Below are positions 45,368-56,173 of a stretch of DNA of 64,000 bases, piece by piece. Source of the DNA: Bacteroidales bacterium UBA3143 (lineage in GTDB: Bacteria; Bacteroidota; Bacteroidia; Bacteroidales; Dysgonomonadaceae); contig DEZB01000001.1 of the NCBI GenBank assembly GCA_002364735.1, positions 85,550-149,549 of the forward strand, written 5' to 3'. Position 1 is the stretch's first letter, and every line of letters begins with the position of its first letter. Below the pieces are notes generated by a model. The model worked only from the letters and a program-made list of their open reading frames with translations. It made no database searches and was not told the DNA's origin. The position numbers and the translations under genes are program-made.

Positions 45368-47776
45368 ATGAGAAAATTGAAATCTATATTATTAATAGTT
45401 TTGATGTTATCAACTCAAATAGCAACAGCTCAAGATAAAGATGCAAAACAAATAACACCTGTTCTTTACAAGAATCCATCTAAAAATGTAACAGATAGGG
45501 TGAGTGATCTATTGGAAAGAATGACCCTTGAAGAAAAGATAGGGCAGTTGCTATGTTTACGTGGATGGGAAATGTATTCTAAAGATAACAATAGTGTTTC
45601 TTATAGCGAGAAGTTTAAGAAAAATATCGATGAACAGCATGTCGGCATGTTTTGGGGTACGCTGAGGGCTGATCCATGGACACAGAAAACTTTGAAAACG
45701 GGCTTAAACCCTCAACTGGCAGCGAAAGCAACTAATGAGATGCAAAAATATGCGGTTGAAAACACACGATTGGGTATTCCAATCTTATTTGCAGAGGAAT
45801 GTCCTCATGGTCACATGGCTATTGGCACTACTGTTTTCCCTACTTCTATTGGTCAAAGCAGTACTTGGAATCCATCATTGATACAAGAGATGGCTACAGC
45901 AATAGCTTTGGAGACGAGGCTACAAGGCGGACATATAGGTTATGGGCCTGTTTTAGATTTAGCAAGAGAACCTCGTTGGTCTCGCGTGGAAGAAACTTAT
46001 GGAGAAGATCCTTTTTTATCCGCTAAAATGGGGGTTGCTATGGTAAAAGGATTTCAAGGTGATGATATTGGAAGTGGTGTAAATGTTGTATCAACGCTCA
46101 AGCATTTTGTTGCTTATGGCGTTCCAGAAGGTGGTCACAATGGTGCTATCTCAAATATTGGTGATCGCGATCTTTTTCAAAATTTCATGCTTCCATTTAA
46201 ATCAGCTGTTGATGCGGGTGCTTTGTCTATTATGACTGCTTATAATTCATTGGATGGTATTCCTTGCACATCAAACGGCAAACTGCTTACTAATGTTGTT
46301 AGAGATAAGTGGGGCTTTAATGGTTTCTATGTTTCTGATCTTGGATCAGTAGATGGCTTGGTCAATAGCCACAAAGTTGCAGAATCTTTAGAGCAAGCCT
46401 CTAAGCTATCACTTAAAGCAGGAGTAGATGTTGATCTTGGAGGAAGAAGCTATAAGTCTTTATATTCTGCTGTCCAAAAAGGACTGTTAGATATTGCAGT
46501 TATAGATTCAGCTGTTATAAGGGTGCTAAAGATAAAATTTGATATGGGTCTTTTTGAAGACCCTTATGTAGACCCTAAAAAAGCGGCTTCCATTGTTAGA
46601 AATGAAAACCATGTGACGCTTGCAAGAGAGGTGGCACGCCAGTCAATTGTTCTTTTAAAAAATAATGAAAATACACTTCCCTTAAAAAAGAATTTAAAAA
46701 ACGTTGCGGTGATAGGTCCTAATGCTGATAATATGTACAATCAATTAGGAGATTACACTGCACCACAAGAAGTGGAAAATGTTGTAACTGTGCTTGAAGG
46801 AATAAAAAAGCATGTTGAGAAAAACACACAAGTTACTTATATAAAGGGATGTGACATTCGAGATACAACTCAAACAAATATTCCACAAGCGGTGGAAGCG
46901 GCAAAAAATGCGGATGTAGCTATAGTTGTGCTTGGTGGTTCAAGTGCGCGTGATTTTAAAACTGAATACCAAGATACTGGAGCAGCTTTGATACAGACTA
47001 AAGAAACTGAGTCAAAACTTAGTGACATGGAAAGTGGTGAAGGTTTTGATCGCTCCTCATTGATGATAATGGGTAAGCAAATTGAGTTATTGGATAAGGT
47101 AATACAGACAGGCACTCCTGTAATTGTTGTCCTTATCGAGGGTAGACCTTTAAATTTAGCAGGCTATGAAGAAAAAGTTTCAGCATTATTGACAGCTTGG
47201 TATCCTGGTCAGCAGGGAGGCAATGCTATAAGCGATATTCTATTTGGCGATTATAATCCTGCTGGAAGATTGCCAATTTCTGTTCCTAAATCTGTTGGCC
47301 AACTTCCTGTTTACTATAACAATCTTATTCCTGAAAGACGCGGTTATGTTGATGGAGACGCTAAGCCCCTATTTAGCTTTGGTTATGGCTTGAGTTACTC
47401 CGAATTCGAATATAGCAATCTGAGTATAGAATCCACTGAAGATAATGGTTCTATAAATATTAAGATTAACTTTGACTTAACTAATAAAGGGAAGTTCAAT
47501 GGAGATGAGGTGCCCCAGCTTTACATTCGTGATTTTCTAAGTTCTGTAGTAACGCCAGGCAAACAACTCAAGGACTTTCAGAGAGTTCATCTTAAAGCAG
47601 GAGAAAAAAAAACTATGACATTCAATTTAAGTGAGGAAGAGCTCTCCTTATTTAATATGGAAATGCAAAGAGTAGTAGAACCTGGTTCATTTTCGGTTAT
47701 GATTGGTGCTTCTTCAGATGATATAAGACTAAATGATAAATTTGAAGTAGAGAATGAAATTATCTTGAAGCGATAG
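45368..47776 (+). CDS. bglX: Glycoside hydrolase family 3 beta-glucosidase-like enzyme
   Basis: An 802-residue exported exo-glycosidase (signal peptide ILLIVLMLSTQIATA). The GH3 N-terminal barrel has LLERMTLEEKIGQL, the KHFVAYG substrate-binding motif and the nucleophile Asp324 in GFYVSDLGSV. The C-terminal domain has the BglX-type GEGFDRSSL segment, and a fibronectin-III-like domain ends the protein (GKFNGDEVPQLYIRD). Activity may be on beta-glucosides or beta-xylosides. It is the second gene of the cluster. Confidence 0.9.
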   Translation: MRKLKSILLIVLMLSTQIATAQDKDAKQITPVLYKNPSKNVTDRVSDLLERMTLEEKIGQLLCLRGWEMYSKDNNSVSYSEKFKKNIDEQHVGMFWGTLRADPWTQKTLKTGLNPQLAAKATNEMQKYAVENTRLGIPILFAEECPHGHMAIGTTVFPTSIGQSSTWNPSLIQEMATAIALETRLQGGHIGYGPVLDLAREPRWSRVEETYGEDPFLSAKMGVAMVKGFQGDDIGSGVNVVSTLKHFVAYGVPEGGHNGAISNIGDRDLFQNFMLPFKSAVDAGALSIMTAYNSLDGIPCTSNGKLLTNVVRDKWGFNGFYVSDLGSVDGLVNSHKVAESLEQASKLSLKAGVDVDLGGRSYKSLYSAVQKGLLDIAVIDSAVIRVLKIKFDMGLFEDPYVDPKKAASIVRNENHVTLAREVARQSIVLLKNNENTLPLKKNLKNVAVIGPNADNMYNQLGDYTAPQEVENVVTVLEGIKKHVEKNTQVTYIKGCDIRDTTQTNIPQAVEAAKNADVAIVVLGGSSARDFKTEYQDTGAALIQTKETESKLSDMESGEGFDRSSLMIMGKQIELLDKVIQTGTPVIVVLIEGRPLNLAGYEEKVSALLTAWYPGQQGGNAISDILFGDYNPAGRLPISVPKSVGQLPVYYNNLIPERRGYVDGDAKPLFSFGYGLSYSEFEYSNLSIESTEDNGSINIKINFDLTNKGKFNGDEVPQLYIRDFLSSVVTPGKQLKDFQRVHLKAGEKKTMTFNLSEEELSLFNMEMQRVVEPGSFSVMIGASSDDIRLNDKFEVENEIILKR

Positions 47777-47841
47777 CTTTGAAAGATTTTATCTCATGAT
47801 TTACTAAGTAGGAATATTTTCAAATATATAAATTCAATACT

Positions 47842-49326
47842 ATGAGTACTTCACTTAAAACAAAAAGCATTTCAATTATAAAAGCTTTTACTATTACATG
47901 CTGTTTTATATTATTAAACAGTGCATGCACATCTACTAACGAAGTTTCTCCTCCAGAACCAATCTATCCCGTTCCTACAGAAGATCAAATGGCTTGGCAC
48001 GAAATGGAGATGAACGCATTTATTCATTTCACGACCAACACCTTTACGGGTAAAGAGTGGGGTTATGGTGACGAGAGTCCTGAGATTTTTAATCCTACCG
48101 ATATGGATGTTGAACAATGGGTTTCAACAATAAACGATGCAGGATTTAAGGGCGTTATTTTAACGACAAAGCATCACGATGGTTTTTGTCTTTGGCCATC
48201 GGAATATACTGAACACTCGGTAAAGAATAGCCCTTATAAGGATGGTAAAGGAGATGTTGTGAAAGAGGTGAGTGATGCTTGCAAGAAGTTTGGACTGAAG
48301 TTTGGCGTTTATCTTTCCCCTTGGGATAGAAATTTTAAAGAGTACGGACAGCCCGAATATATTACCTATTTCCGTAATCAACTAAAAGAACTTTTGACAA
48401 ACTATGGACCTGTTTTTGAAATGTGGTTTGACGGTGCAAATGGGGGAGATGGATATTATGGCGGAGCCAAAGAAACACGAAAGATCGATAATAAAACTTA
48501 TTACGATTGGCCTAATACAATCAAGCTTGCTCGTGAACTTCAACCACATATTTTATTTTTTAGTGATGCAGGTCCTGACATTCGTTGGGTTGGAAACGAA
48601 AGAGGCTATGTTGGTGAAACTAATTGGAACACAATGACTCCTGATACATTATATGCTGGTAAAGCTGATATAAATGACTTGTTGAACGCAGGTTCAGAGG
48701 ATGGCACCGATTGGATTCCTGGTGAAGTAGATGTATCCATCAGACCGGGATGGTTTTATCATGCCCATGAAGATTCAAAAGTGAAAACGCCTGAGCAGCT
48801 TTTTGACATTTACCTAACATCAGTTGGTAGAGGCTCCGTGTTGTTGCTAAATATTCCTCCCGATAGGAGAGGGCTGGTTCACGAAAATGATGTAGAATCT
48901 TTGAAAGGTTTCAGGGCTTTATTGGATGAACGATTTAGTAATAATATTGCAGACAAAGCAAAAGCTACTGCTGATAGCTACCGTGGTAAATCGAAGCAAT
49001 ATGGCCCTGCTAACATGCTTGATAATAATATGGACACTTATTGGACTACCGATGATGATGTGAAAACTGGCAGTTTTGAAATAGCATTTGCTCAACCAGA
49101 GGAAGTCTCTTACATCCTATTGCAGGAATATATCAAACTGGGTCAACGTGTTAAAGGTTTCAATGTTGAAGTTATGAAAAATAACGAGTGGCAACAAGTG
49201 TCTAATGCTACAACGATGGGTTACAAAAGAATCCTGAAAATAGATCCTGTTACAACTCAACGAATAAGGATTAACATAACTGACTCAAAGGCTTGTCCAG
49301 TAATTTCGAATGTGGAGGTTTATTAA
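47842..49326 (+). CDS. Alpha-L-fucosidase, GH29, with C-terminal discoidin-like domain
   Basis: A 494-residue lipoprotein (lipobox LLNSAC). The GH29 barrel shows FIHFTTNTFTGKEWG, TTKHHDGFCLWPS and the nucleophile Asp197 in FEMWFDGANGG. Residues about 370-494 form an F5/8-type (discoidin-like) domain, seen in MLDNNMDTYWTTDDDV. The form resembles the GH29 subfamily acting on 1,3/1,4-linked fucose, but linkage is not certain. It precedes GH95 by 27 bp. Confidence 0.9.
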   Translation: MSTSLKTKSISIIKAFTITCCFILLNSACTSTNEVSPPEPIYPVPTEDQMAWHEMEMNAFIHFTTNTFTGKEWGYGDESPEIFNPTDMDVEQWVSTINDAGFKGVILTTKHHDGFCLWPSEYTEHSVKNSPYKDGKGDVVKEVSDACKKFGLKFGVYLSPWDRNFKEYGQPEYITYFRNQLKELLTNYGPVFEMWFDGANGGDGYYGGAKETRKIDNKTYYDWPNTIKLARELQPHILFFSDAGPDIRWVGNERGYVGETNWNTMTPDTLYAGKADINDLLNAGSEDGTDWIPGEVDVSIRPGWFYHAHEDSKVKTPEQLFDIYLTSVGRGSVLLLNIPPDRRGLVHENDVESLKGFRALLDERFSNNIADKAKATADSYRGKSKQYGPANMLDNNMDTYWTTDDDVKTGSFEIAFAQPEEVSYILLQEYIKLGQRVKGFNVEVMKNNEWQQVSNATTMGYKRILKIDPVTTQRIRINITDSKACPVISNVEVY

Positions 49327-49353
49327 AATTCATTCTATTATATCATTATAAAT

Positions 49354-51771
49354 ATGCGGAATATTTTTGTTAGTTCAATATTAATAGGTCTCTCATTCTT
49401 CAGCTGCACTTCTGCCAAAGTGGACAAACAAGAATTCACACTTATATATGATTCTCCTGCCCAAATATGGGAAGCAACTCTGCCTCTTGGCAATGGGAGA
49501 ATAGGCATGATGCCTGACGGTGGAGTAAATTCTGAGAAGATAGTGCTTAATGACATCACTATGTGGTCTGGAAGTGTAGACGCTGAGGCATTGAATCCTG
49601 AAGCAATCAATTATCTTCCGAAAATTCGTCAACTATTACTTGATGGTGAGAACCTTGAAGCTCAAAAGTTGATGTATGCCCATTTCAGATGTAACGGGCA
49701 AGGTTCTGCTTTTGGACAAGGAAAAGATGCTCCTTATGGTTGCTTCCAAATGCTGGGTGATTTGAATATAAATTATTCATATCCAGCAGAAGACAAGGAT
49801 GATGATTATGCTCGTTTGCTTCATTTAAATGATGCTGTTGCTTCTACTTCATTCAGAAAAGGAGGAGTCAAATATGCACGCGAGTATTTTGTGTCGCATG
49901 TAGATGATGTGATGATTATTCGCCTTACTGCGGATAAAAAAAGTTCCATTACGTTTGATGTAGCTCTTTCTCGATCCGAGAGAGCGGGAGTATATGTGAG
50001 CGACAATGCTTTGTATATGAAAGGGCAATTGAATGATGGACACAATACAGATAAAGGTGTTAGCTATTTAACCAAAGTTCAATTGATTAACAAAGGTGGG
50101 GCTCTATCATCAAAAGATAATTCGCTTTCTATTTCAGATGCAGATGAGGCTTTAATTATGGTATCTACATCAACTAACATGCTCAACAAAGACTGCATTA
50201 ATGCTGTAGAGAAGCTTATGACAAATGCAGTCGGCAAAGAGTATGATACATTAAAGAAAGATCATATAGCTGCTTATCAAGAAAAATTTCATCGGGTTGA
50301 ACTAAATTTGGGCAAACAAAACAATGGTCTTACAACGAATGAACGATTAACACAGTTTCAATCGACTGGCGACCCATCGTTTGCTGCACTTTATTTTCAA
50401 TTTGGTAGATACCTGATGATTAGCGGTACTAACGAAAATGCTATGCCTCTCAATTTGCAAGGTCTGTGGGCAAATACTGTTCAAACACCATGGAATGGTG
50501 ATTATCATCTCAACATCAATGTACAGATGAATTATTGGGCAACAGAAGTTTGCAATCTTTCTGAATTGCACAAACCTTTAATTGATTTTACTCAATCGTT
50601 GGTGCCTTCAGGAACTGCAACCGCACAAACATTCTATGATGCTGATGGTTGGGTCGCTCACGTTATTACTAATCCTTGGCTTTTCACTGCTCCTGCAGAG
50701 CACTCTTCATGGGGCGCAACCAATACAGGAGGTGCATGGCTTTGCGAACACCTTTGGGAACATTATGCCTTTACACAAGATGAAGCGTATCTCCAATCCA
50801 TATATCCTACACTGGCAAGTGCAGCTAAGTTTTTCTTAACCAATATGATTGCTGAACCAAAGCACGGATGGCTGGTTACTGCTCCATCATCATCTCCCGA
50901 AAATGGTTTCTATCTCCCTGGAAGCAGAGAGGCAGTGTATGTGTGTATGGGACCAACGATGGATGTGCAAATCATCAAAGAGTTGTTTACAAACACATTG
51001 GATGCTGCTAAAATATTGAACATCGATGATGAAACCACAAAAAACATAGCTAAGACCCTGCTTAAACTCCCACCCATGCAAATTAGTCCGAATGGTTATT
51101 TACAAGAGTGGCTTGAAGATTATGAAGAGACAGATATTCATCATCGCCATGTTTCGCATCTCTATGGACTTTATCCGTCCAACCAGATCTCGCCCTATCG
51201 AACTCCTGAATTAGCTGAAGCAGCCCGACAAACACTTGAAAGAAGAGGAGATGGCGGAACAGGTTGGTCACGAGCATGGAAAGTAAACTTTTGGGCACGA
51301 CTGCATGATGGAAATAGAGCATACAAACTATTGAAAAGCTTGTTAGAACCTGCAGTTGGAGACAATGTGAAAATGGATGGTACAGGCAGTGGAACTTATC
51401 CAAATTTGTTTTGTGCTCATCCCCCTTTTCAAATAGATGGTAATTTTGGTGGCACTGCTGGTATTGCCGAAATGTTGATTCAAAGTCATGATGGTTTTAT
51501 CGAATTGCTTCCTGCTATTCCCAGTGAATGGGCTAAGGGTAGCTTCAATGGTTTGCGTGTAAGAGGTGGAGCTAAAGTAAGTGCAAGTTGGGAAAATAAT
51601 CAGTTGCAAAATGCAGAACTACTTGCATCAGTAGATAATGTATTTAAGTTGAAAGTGCCAGAGTATGTGATTTCAATTAAGATAAAGGGGAAAGCTATTG
51701 AAATAGTGAATGGGTTTGTGGAACTATCCCTAACAAAAGGAGAAAAGATAGCGATGACATTTGAGAATTAA
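49354..51771 (+). CDS. Alpha-1,2-L-fucosidase-like enzyme, GH95
   Basis: An 805-residue lipoprotein (SFFSC lipobox). The GH95 N-terminal domain starts ATLPLGNGRIGMMPDGG. The catalytic barrel shows NVQMNYWATE with the asparagine pair that activates water, LQEWLEDYEETD with the acid glutamate, and FQIDGNFGGTAGIAEML. All key positions of the family are present. GH95 inverts and removes terminal alpha-1,2-fucose, and in some members alpha-galactose, so plant xyloglucan or host-type glycans are possible substrates. Confidence 0.92.
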   Translation: MRNIFVSSILIGLSFFSCTSAKVDKQEFTLIYDSPAQIWEATLPLGNGRIGMMPDGGVNSEKIVLNDITMWSGSVDAEALNPEAINYLPKIRQLLLDGENLEAQKLMYAHFRCNGQGSAFGQGKDAPYGCFQMLGDLNINYSYPAEDKDDDYARLLHLNDAVASTSFRKGGVKYAREYFVSHVDDVMIIRLTADKKSSITFDVALSRSERAGVYVSDNALYMKGQLNDGHNTDKGVSYLTKVQLINKGGALSSKDNSLSISDADEALIMVSTSTNMLNKDCINAVEKLMTNAVGKEYDTLKKDHIAAYQEKFHRVELNLGKQNNGLTTNERLTQFQSTGDPSFAALYFQFGRYLMISGTNENAMPLNLQGLWANTVQTPWNGDYHLNINVQMNYWATEVCNLSELHKPLIDFTQSLVPSGTATAQTFYDADGWVAHVITNPWLFTAPAEHSSWGATNTGGAWLCEHLWEHYAFTQDEAYLQSIYPTLASAAKFFLTNMIAEPKHGWLVTAPSSSPENGFYLPGSREAVYVCMGPTMDVQIIKELFTNTLDAAKILNIDDETTKNIAKTLLKLPPMQISPNGYLQEWLEDYEETDIHHRHVSHLYGLYPSNQISPYRTPELAEAARQTLERRGDGGTGWSRAWKVNFWARLHDGNRAYKLLKSLLEPAVGDNVKMDGTGSGTYPNLFCAHPPFQIDGNFGGTAGIAEMLIQSHDGFIELLPAIPSEWAKGSFNGLRVRGGAKVSASWENNQLQNAELLASVDNVFKLKVPEYVISIKIKGKAIEIVNGFVELSLTKGEKIAMTFEN

Positions 51772-51803
51772 GAAAACATGATGAATGAAAAATTGATGAT
51801 AAG

Positions 51804-53744
51804 ATGAATAAATTGAAATGCAGCTTCATTTTATTGTGCTTTTGCTTTCCTGCTTTAATTGCGCAGGATATTACAAATGAAAATCTTGTAGAGTGGAAGG
51901 GTTTTACTAAAAATGAATTCAAATTGAATGGTATTCCCGCATATTATATAGCTCCTAAAAAGAGTATAGCAGGCAAACCTTGGATATGGCGTGCTCATTT
52001 TCCTGAATGGCACATAGAAATGGATGAAATTCTTTTAAATAAAGGATTTCACATAGCATATATAAACACCAATGGCTTATATGGAGCTCCTCAAGCCATG
52101 ATGATTTGGGATGACTTTTATGACTACCTCACTTCGAACAAGGGATTTTCAACGCATGTTGTCTTAGAGGGTGTTAGTCGTGGAGGTTTATATATTTATA
52201 ATTGGGCAAAAAGGAATCCTGATAAAGTGAGTTATATTTATGCAGAAGCACCTGTTTGTGATTTTAATAGTTGGCCGAAGAAGGCTAAAGATGCAAAGGA
52301 AAATTGGAGTGAGCTTTTACAACTCTATGGCTTAACAAACGAAGAAGCTTTAAACTATAAAGACCAGCCAAAAGATAATCTTAACGGGCTGGCAAGCTTC
52401 AAAGTTCCCATTCTTCATGTTGTAAGTCTTTCTGATTCGATAGTTCCTGTTAGTAAGAACACTGTTCCTCTTATAAATAATTACATCAAATCAGGCGGTA
52501 CTGCCACAGTAGTTCCTATGTCTCGAGGCAAGCAAACGTTAGAAGGTCATCATTTCCCGATAGAGCATCCTGAGCGTTTAGCTGACCAAATCTATTCGTA
52601 TGCAGTTCCAGTAGAAAACAGAGTCAAGAGTAGCAACTATATTTCCAATTATGGTAATCTTGACAATGTTTTGTATAAGTTACAAAACGAAGATGAGGTG
52701 AACATCGCTTTTTATGGAGGGTCAATTACCTATATGAATGGGTGGAGAAACAAGGTAATGCAGTATTTTCAAGAGATGTTTCCTAACGTCAAGTTTAATT
52801 TTATCAATGCTGGGATTCCCTCTTTAGGTAGTGTTCCTCATAGCTTCAGAATGAATGATGATTTGTTTGCTATTGGAGATATAGATCTCTTATTTTTGGA
52901 GTCAGCTGTAAATGATAAAACAAATGGAACGCCTGAAAATCAGCAACGCACCGCTTTCGAAGGAATCATTAGACAAGCCTTAAAGTTCAATCCCTCTATG
53001 AATGTAATTACAATGGCCTTTGTTGATGAAGATAAAATTGCTGATTATTCAAAGGGATTAATACCAAAAGAAATAAGTGTGCATGATGAAATTTCCAAGC
53101 ATTACAATGTGCCTTTTATCAATTTAGCAAAGGAGGTAGCTGATCGCATTAATAATAACGAATTCACTTGGGAGTATGATTTTAAAGATGTACATCCTGC
53201 AACTATTGGGCAAGAGATCTATTTTAGTTCAATTAAAACACTCTTGAGGCAACAGTTTAGATACAAAAGTATTGATCAACTTAAAACCGAAAAACTTCCT
53301 GCACCACTTTTAGATTCAAATTACGAAAATGGTATCTATGTAGCTATAGATAGTGCTACAATTGTAAAAGGGTTTACTACAGTAAAAAGTTGGAGAGCTG
53401 ATGATAAACTGCCGAAAAGGGAAGGATTTGTAGATGTTCCTATTTTAGAAGGCACTTCTTCTGGAAGTGAATTAAAATTCCATTTCAAAGGCAATGCCAT
53501 TGGTCTTTCTGTCATATCAGGTCCAGATGCTGGCACTATCTTTTATTCGATTGATAATGGTGAGGAGCAATTTCATGATTTACATACTCAATGGAGCAAC
53601 TCACTTCATTTACCTTGGTATATAATGTTGGGTAATAATCTAACAAGAGGTGATCATACCCTGAAACTCCGCATCTCTGATAAACAAAATAAGAGGTCAA
53701 GTGGAAATGCAGTAAGGATATTTAAATTTCTTGTAAACCAATAA
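51804..53744 (+). CDS. Two-domain esterase: alpha/beta-hydrolase plus SGNH hydrolase
   Basis: A 646-residue exported protein (signal peptide FILLCFCFPALIAQ). Residues about 20-275 are an alpha/beta-hydrolase with nucleophile Ser125 in LEGVSRGGLY and a histidine in GHHFPIEHPE. Residues about 290-490 are an SGNH/GDSL esterase with Ser307 in FYGGSITYMNG and the catalytic Asp/His in DVHPATIGQE. The last 140 residues form a beta-rich domain. Two esterases in one chain suggest removal of acetyl or other ester groups from the target glycan before the glycosidases act. Confidence 0.82.
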   Translation: MNKLKCSFILLCFCFPALIAQDITNENLVEWKGFTKNEFKLNGIPAYYIAPKKSIAGKPWIWRAHFPEWHIEMDEILLNKGFHIAYINTNGLYGAPQAMMIWDDFYDYLTSNKGFSTHVVLEGVSRGGLYIYNWAKRNPDKVSYIYAEAPVCDFNSWPKKAKDAKENWSELLQLYGLTNEEALNYKDQPKDNLNGLASFKVPILHVVSLSDSIVPVSKNTVPLINNYIKSGGTATVVPMSRGKQTLEGHHFPIEHPERLADQIYSYAVPVENRVKSSNYISNYGNLDNVLYKLQNEDEVNIAFYGGSITYMNGWRNKVMQYFQEMFPNVKFNFINAGIPSLGSVPHSFRMNDDLFAIGDIDLLFLESAVNDKTNGTPENQQRTAFEGIIRQALKFNPSMNVITMAFVDEDKIADYSKGLIPKEISVHDEISKHYNVPFINLAKEVADRINNNEFTWEYDFKDVHPATIGQEIYFSSIKTLLRQQFRYKSIDQLKTEKLPAPLLDSNYENGIYVAIDSATIVKGFTTVKSWRADDKLPKREGFVDVPILEGTSSGSELKFHFKGNAIGLSVISGPDAGTIFYSIDNGEEQFHDLHTQWSNSLHLPWYIMLGNNLTRGDHTLKLRISDKQNKRSSGNAVRIFKFLVNQ

Positions 53745-53812
53745 AATGAAGTTATAAAATTGATTCTTTCAAACAGAAGATTTTTTATGATTGACAAACA
53801 ACACATAGTTAT

Positions 53813-56173
53813 ATGAAACCTATTAATTCAGCGCTCTTTGCAATAATATTGGCGTGTTCTTTCTCTTTATTAGGGGTTAACGCTCAAACAACTATAATTG
53901 TGTCATCCACTGGTGATGATAATAACATCGGAACGGTAGATAAACCACTACAGAGCATCGAAAAAGCCCTTTCCCTTGCTAAAAGCTCGACTGACAATGA
54001 CATTCAAATTCTAATAAGAAAAGGCCGATACTATCTTAGTTCACCATTGAAAATCAACGCTGAGATGTTTGTCAATAAGAGCCTTACAATAGAGGGCTAT
54101 GAAAATGAATTTCCTGTTGTAAGTGGTGGTAGACAAATTCATCCTCAATGGACGAACGTGAGAGGCACGAAAATATTAAAGACAAAAGTAAATGAGACCA
54201 ACTTCGATCAACTCTTTATTAATGGAGAGAAGCGAGTACTTGCCAGATATCCCAATTATGTATCCGATGCTTTGATGAATGGGACATCAGAAGATGCACT
54301 GTCAGTAGAAAGAATACGTTCGTGGAAGAATCCTGCGGGTGGTTTCATTCATGCTTTGCACGAAAGAGAATGGGGCGACATGCACTATTTGATAGAAGGA
54401 AAAGAAGGAGATAAGCTGATTTACGAAGGAGGATTTCAAAATAATCGCCCTTCGATTATGCATCCACAGTTTCGTTATGTCGAAAATATTTTTGAAGAAT
54501 TAGATGCTCCCGGTGAATGGTTTCTAAATAAAGAGGAGAAAACGCTTTATTATTATCCATTCCCTAATGAGAATTTAAACGGTGTATTAATAGAAACAGC
54601 GAATATCTCTTCATTAATAGCGTTGAAAGGCACGCCTGAAAATCCAATTAGCAATGTATCGATAAAGAATATTCTCTTTTCACAAACTAATCGTACTTTT
54701 ATGGCAGATTATGAACCGCTTATGCGAAGCGATTGGCAAATTCATAGAGGGGCTGCGGTCTTTATTGAAAATGCTGAAAACTGTTCTGTTGAAAACTGTG
54801 AATTTACCAACCTGGGTGGTAATGCTGTTTTCATAAGTGGTTATGCATTTAATTGCTCTATCAAAAGTAATCATATTCATCATATAGGAGCAAGTGCCGT
54901 CAGCTTAGTCGGAGAAGCTTCATCTTTACGCTCTCCTTCTTTCGAATATGGTCAGTATGTTCCATACAAAGAATTAGATCAGACACCAGGACCCAAAAAC
55001 AATCTTTATCCCCGTCAATGCACAGTTGAGGACAATCTTATTCACAATATTGGCGAGGTTGAAAAACAAGTTGCAGGGGTACAAATTCAAGTGGCTGCTC
55101 AACTTAATGTGCGACACAATACAATCTACAGAGTGCCACGTTCTGCTATCAATGTGGGCGATGGTGCTTTCGGCGGTCATATTATTGAATATAATGATGC
55201 ATTTGATACCGTTTTAGAAACAAGCGATCATGGAAGTTTTAATTCTTGGGGACGAGATAGGTTTTGGCATCCTAACTATCAGACATTGGATACATTGACA
55301 AGCAAACATCCCAACCTCATTTTGTTAGATGCGCTTTATACAACCATTATTAGAAACAATAGATTCCGATGCGATCACGGTTGGGATATCGACTTGGATG
55401 ATGGTAGTTCAAACTATCATATCTACAACAATCTTTGTTTGACAGGCGGTATTAAATTGCGCGAAGGATTTTATCGTACTGTTGAGAACAATATACTTGT
55501 CAACAATTCGTTGCATCCACATGTTTGGTTCAAAAACAGTGGAGATGTAGTGCAACGAAACATTATGATGAGTGCCTATCGACCAATTCGATTGCAAGCT
55601 TGGGGAAAGCAAATCGATTATAACTTCTTTCAATCTGAAGAAGCGCTAAGTGAAGTGCAAGCATTTGGGACAGATAAAAACAGTAAGTCGGGCGAGTTGC
55701 TCTTTAGTAATCCTAAAAATGCTAACTTTACAGTTGTGGGTAATCAAGAAGCTTTTCAAGTAGGATTTGAGAACTTTCCCATGGATCGATTTGGAGTGTA
55801 TTCTACTCATTTAAAGGAGTTGGCCGAACAGCCTGAAATTCCTATATTGATGATGAATGATTCTTTTGATGCAGATAAAGAATTTGAATGGCTCAATGGG
55901 AAGGTTCGTGGAATTAAGGGTTTGGGTGATAGATCGGCTTATGGATTGCCCGACGAAACGGGCGTGGTTATTATCAGCGTTGAAGCAAAAGGCACGCTTG
56001 ATAATGCAGGCTTACAGATAGGAGACGTTATACGCAGTATAAACGGTAGTGCAATTAAAAATATTCAAGACCTTTTTAGCACGACTGATAAAGAGAAATG
56101 GAAAAACGAACTTGAGATTACGGTATATAGAAATCAAGAATTAATTAATATGGATATCTTCTTGAAAAGATGA
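53813..56173 (+). CDS. Right-handed beta-helix protein with C-terminal PDZ domain
   Basis: A 786-residue exported protein (signal peptide FAIILACSFSLLGVNA). It starts with the STGDDNNIGTVDKPLQSIEK motif of beta-helix glycan-active proteins and has many parallel-helix turns (NCSVENCEFTNLGG, NCSIKSNHIHHIG, NTIYRVPRSAINVGDG). Residues about 700-786 are a PDZ-like domain (GLQIGDVIRSINGSAI). It is a relative of the frameshifted protein at 43.2 kb. The PDZ domain on a secreted lyase/hydrolase-type protein is uncommon; the substrate is unknown. It overlaps the next gene by 4 bp. Confidence 0.82.
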   Translation: MKPINSALFAIILACSFSLLGVNAQTTIIVSSTGDDNNIGTVDKPLQSIEKALSLAKSSTDNDIQILIRKGRYYLSSPLKINAEMFVNKSLTIEGYENEFPVVSGGRQIHPQWTNVRGTKILKTKVNETNFDQLFINGEKRVLARYPNYVSDALMNGTSEDALSVERIRSWKNPAGGFIHALHEREWGDMHYLIEGKEGDKLIYEGGFQNNRPSIMHPQFRYVENIFEELDAPGEWFLNKEEKTLYYYPFPNENLNGVLIETANISSLIALKGTPENPISNVSIKNILFSQTNRTFMADYEPLMRSDWQIHRGAAVFIENAENCSVENCEFTNLGGNAVFISGYAFNCSIKSNHIHHIGASAVSLVGEASSLRSPSFEYGQYVPYKELDQTPGPKNNLYPRQCTVEDNLIHNIGEVEKQVAGVQIQVAAQLNVRHNTIYRVPRSAINVGDGAFGGHIIEYNDAFDTVLETSDHGSFNSWGRDRFWHPNYQTLDTLTSKHPNLILLDALYTTIIRNNRFRCDHGWDIDLDDGSSNYHIYNNLCLTGGIKLREGFYRTVENNILVNNSLHPHVWFKNSGDVVQRNIMMSAYRPIRLQAWGKQIDYNFFQSEEALSEVQAFGTDKNSKSGELLFSNPKNANFTVVGNQEAFQVGFENFPMDRFGVYSTHLKELAEQPEIPILMMNDSFDADKEFEWLNGKVRGIKGLGDRSAYGLPDETGVVIISVEAKGTLDNAGLQIGDVIRSINGSAIKNIQDLFSTTDKEKWKNELEITVYRNQELINMDIFLKR

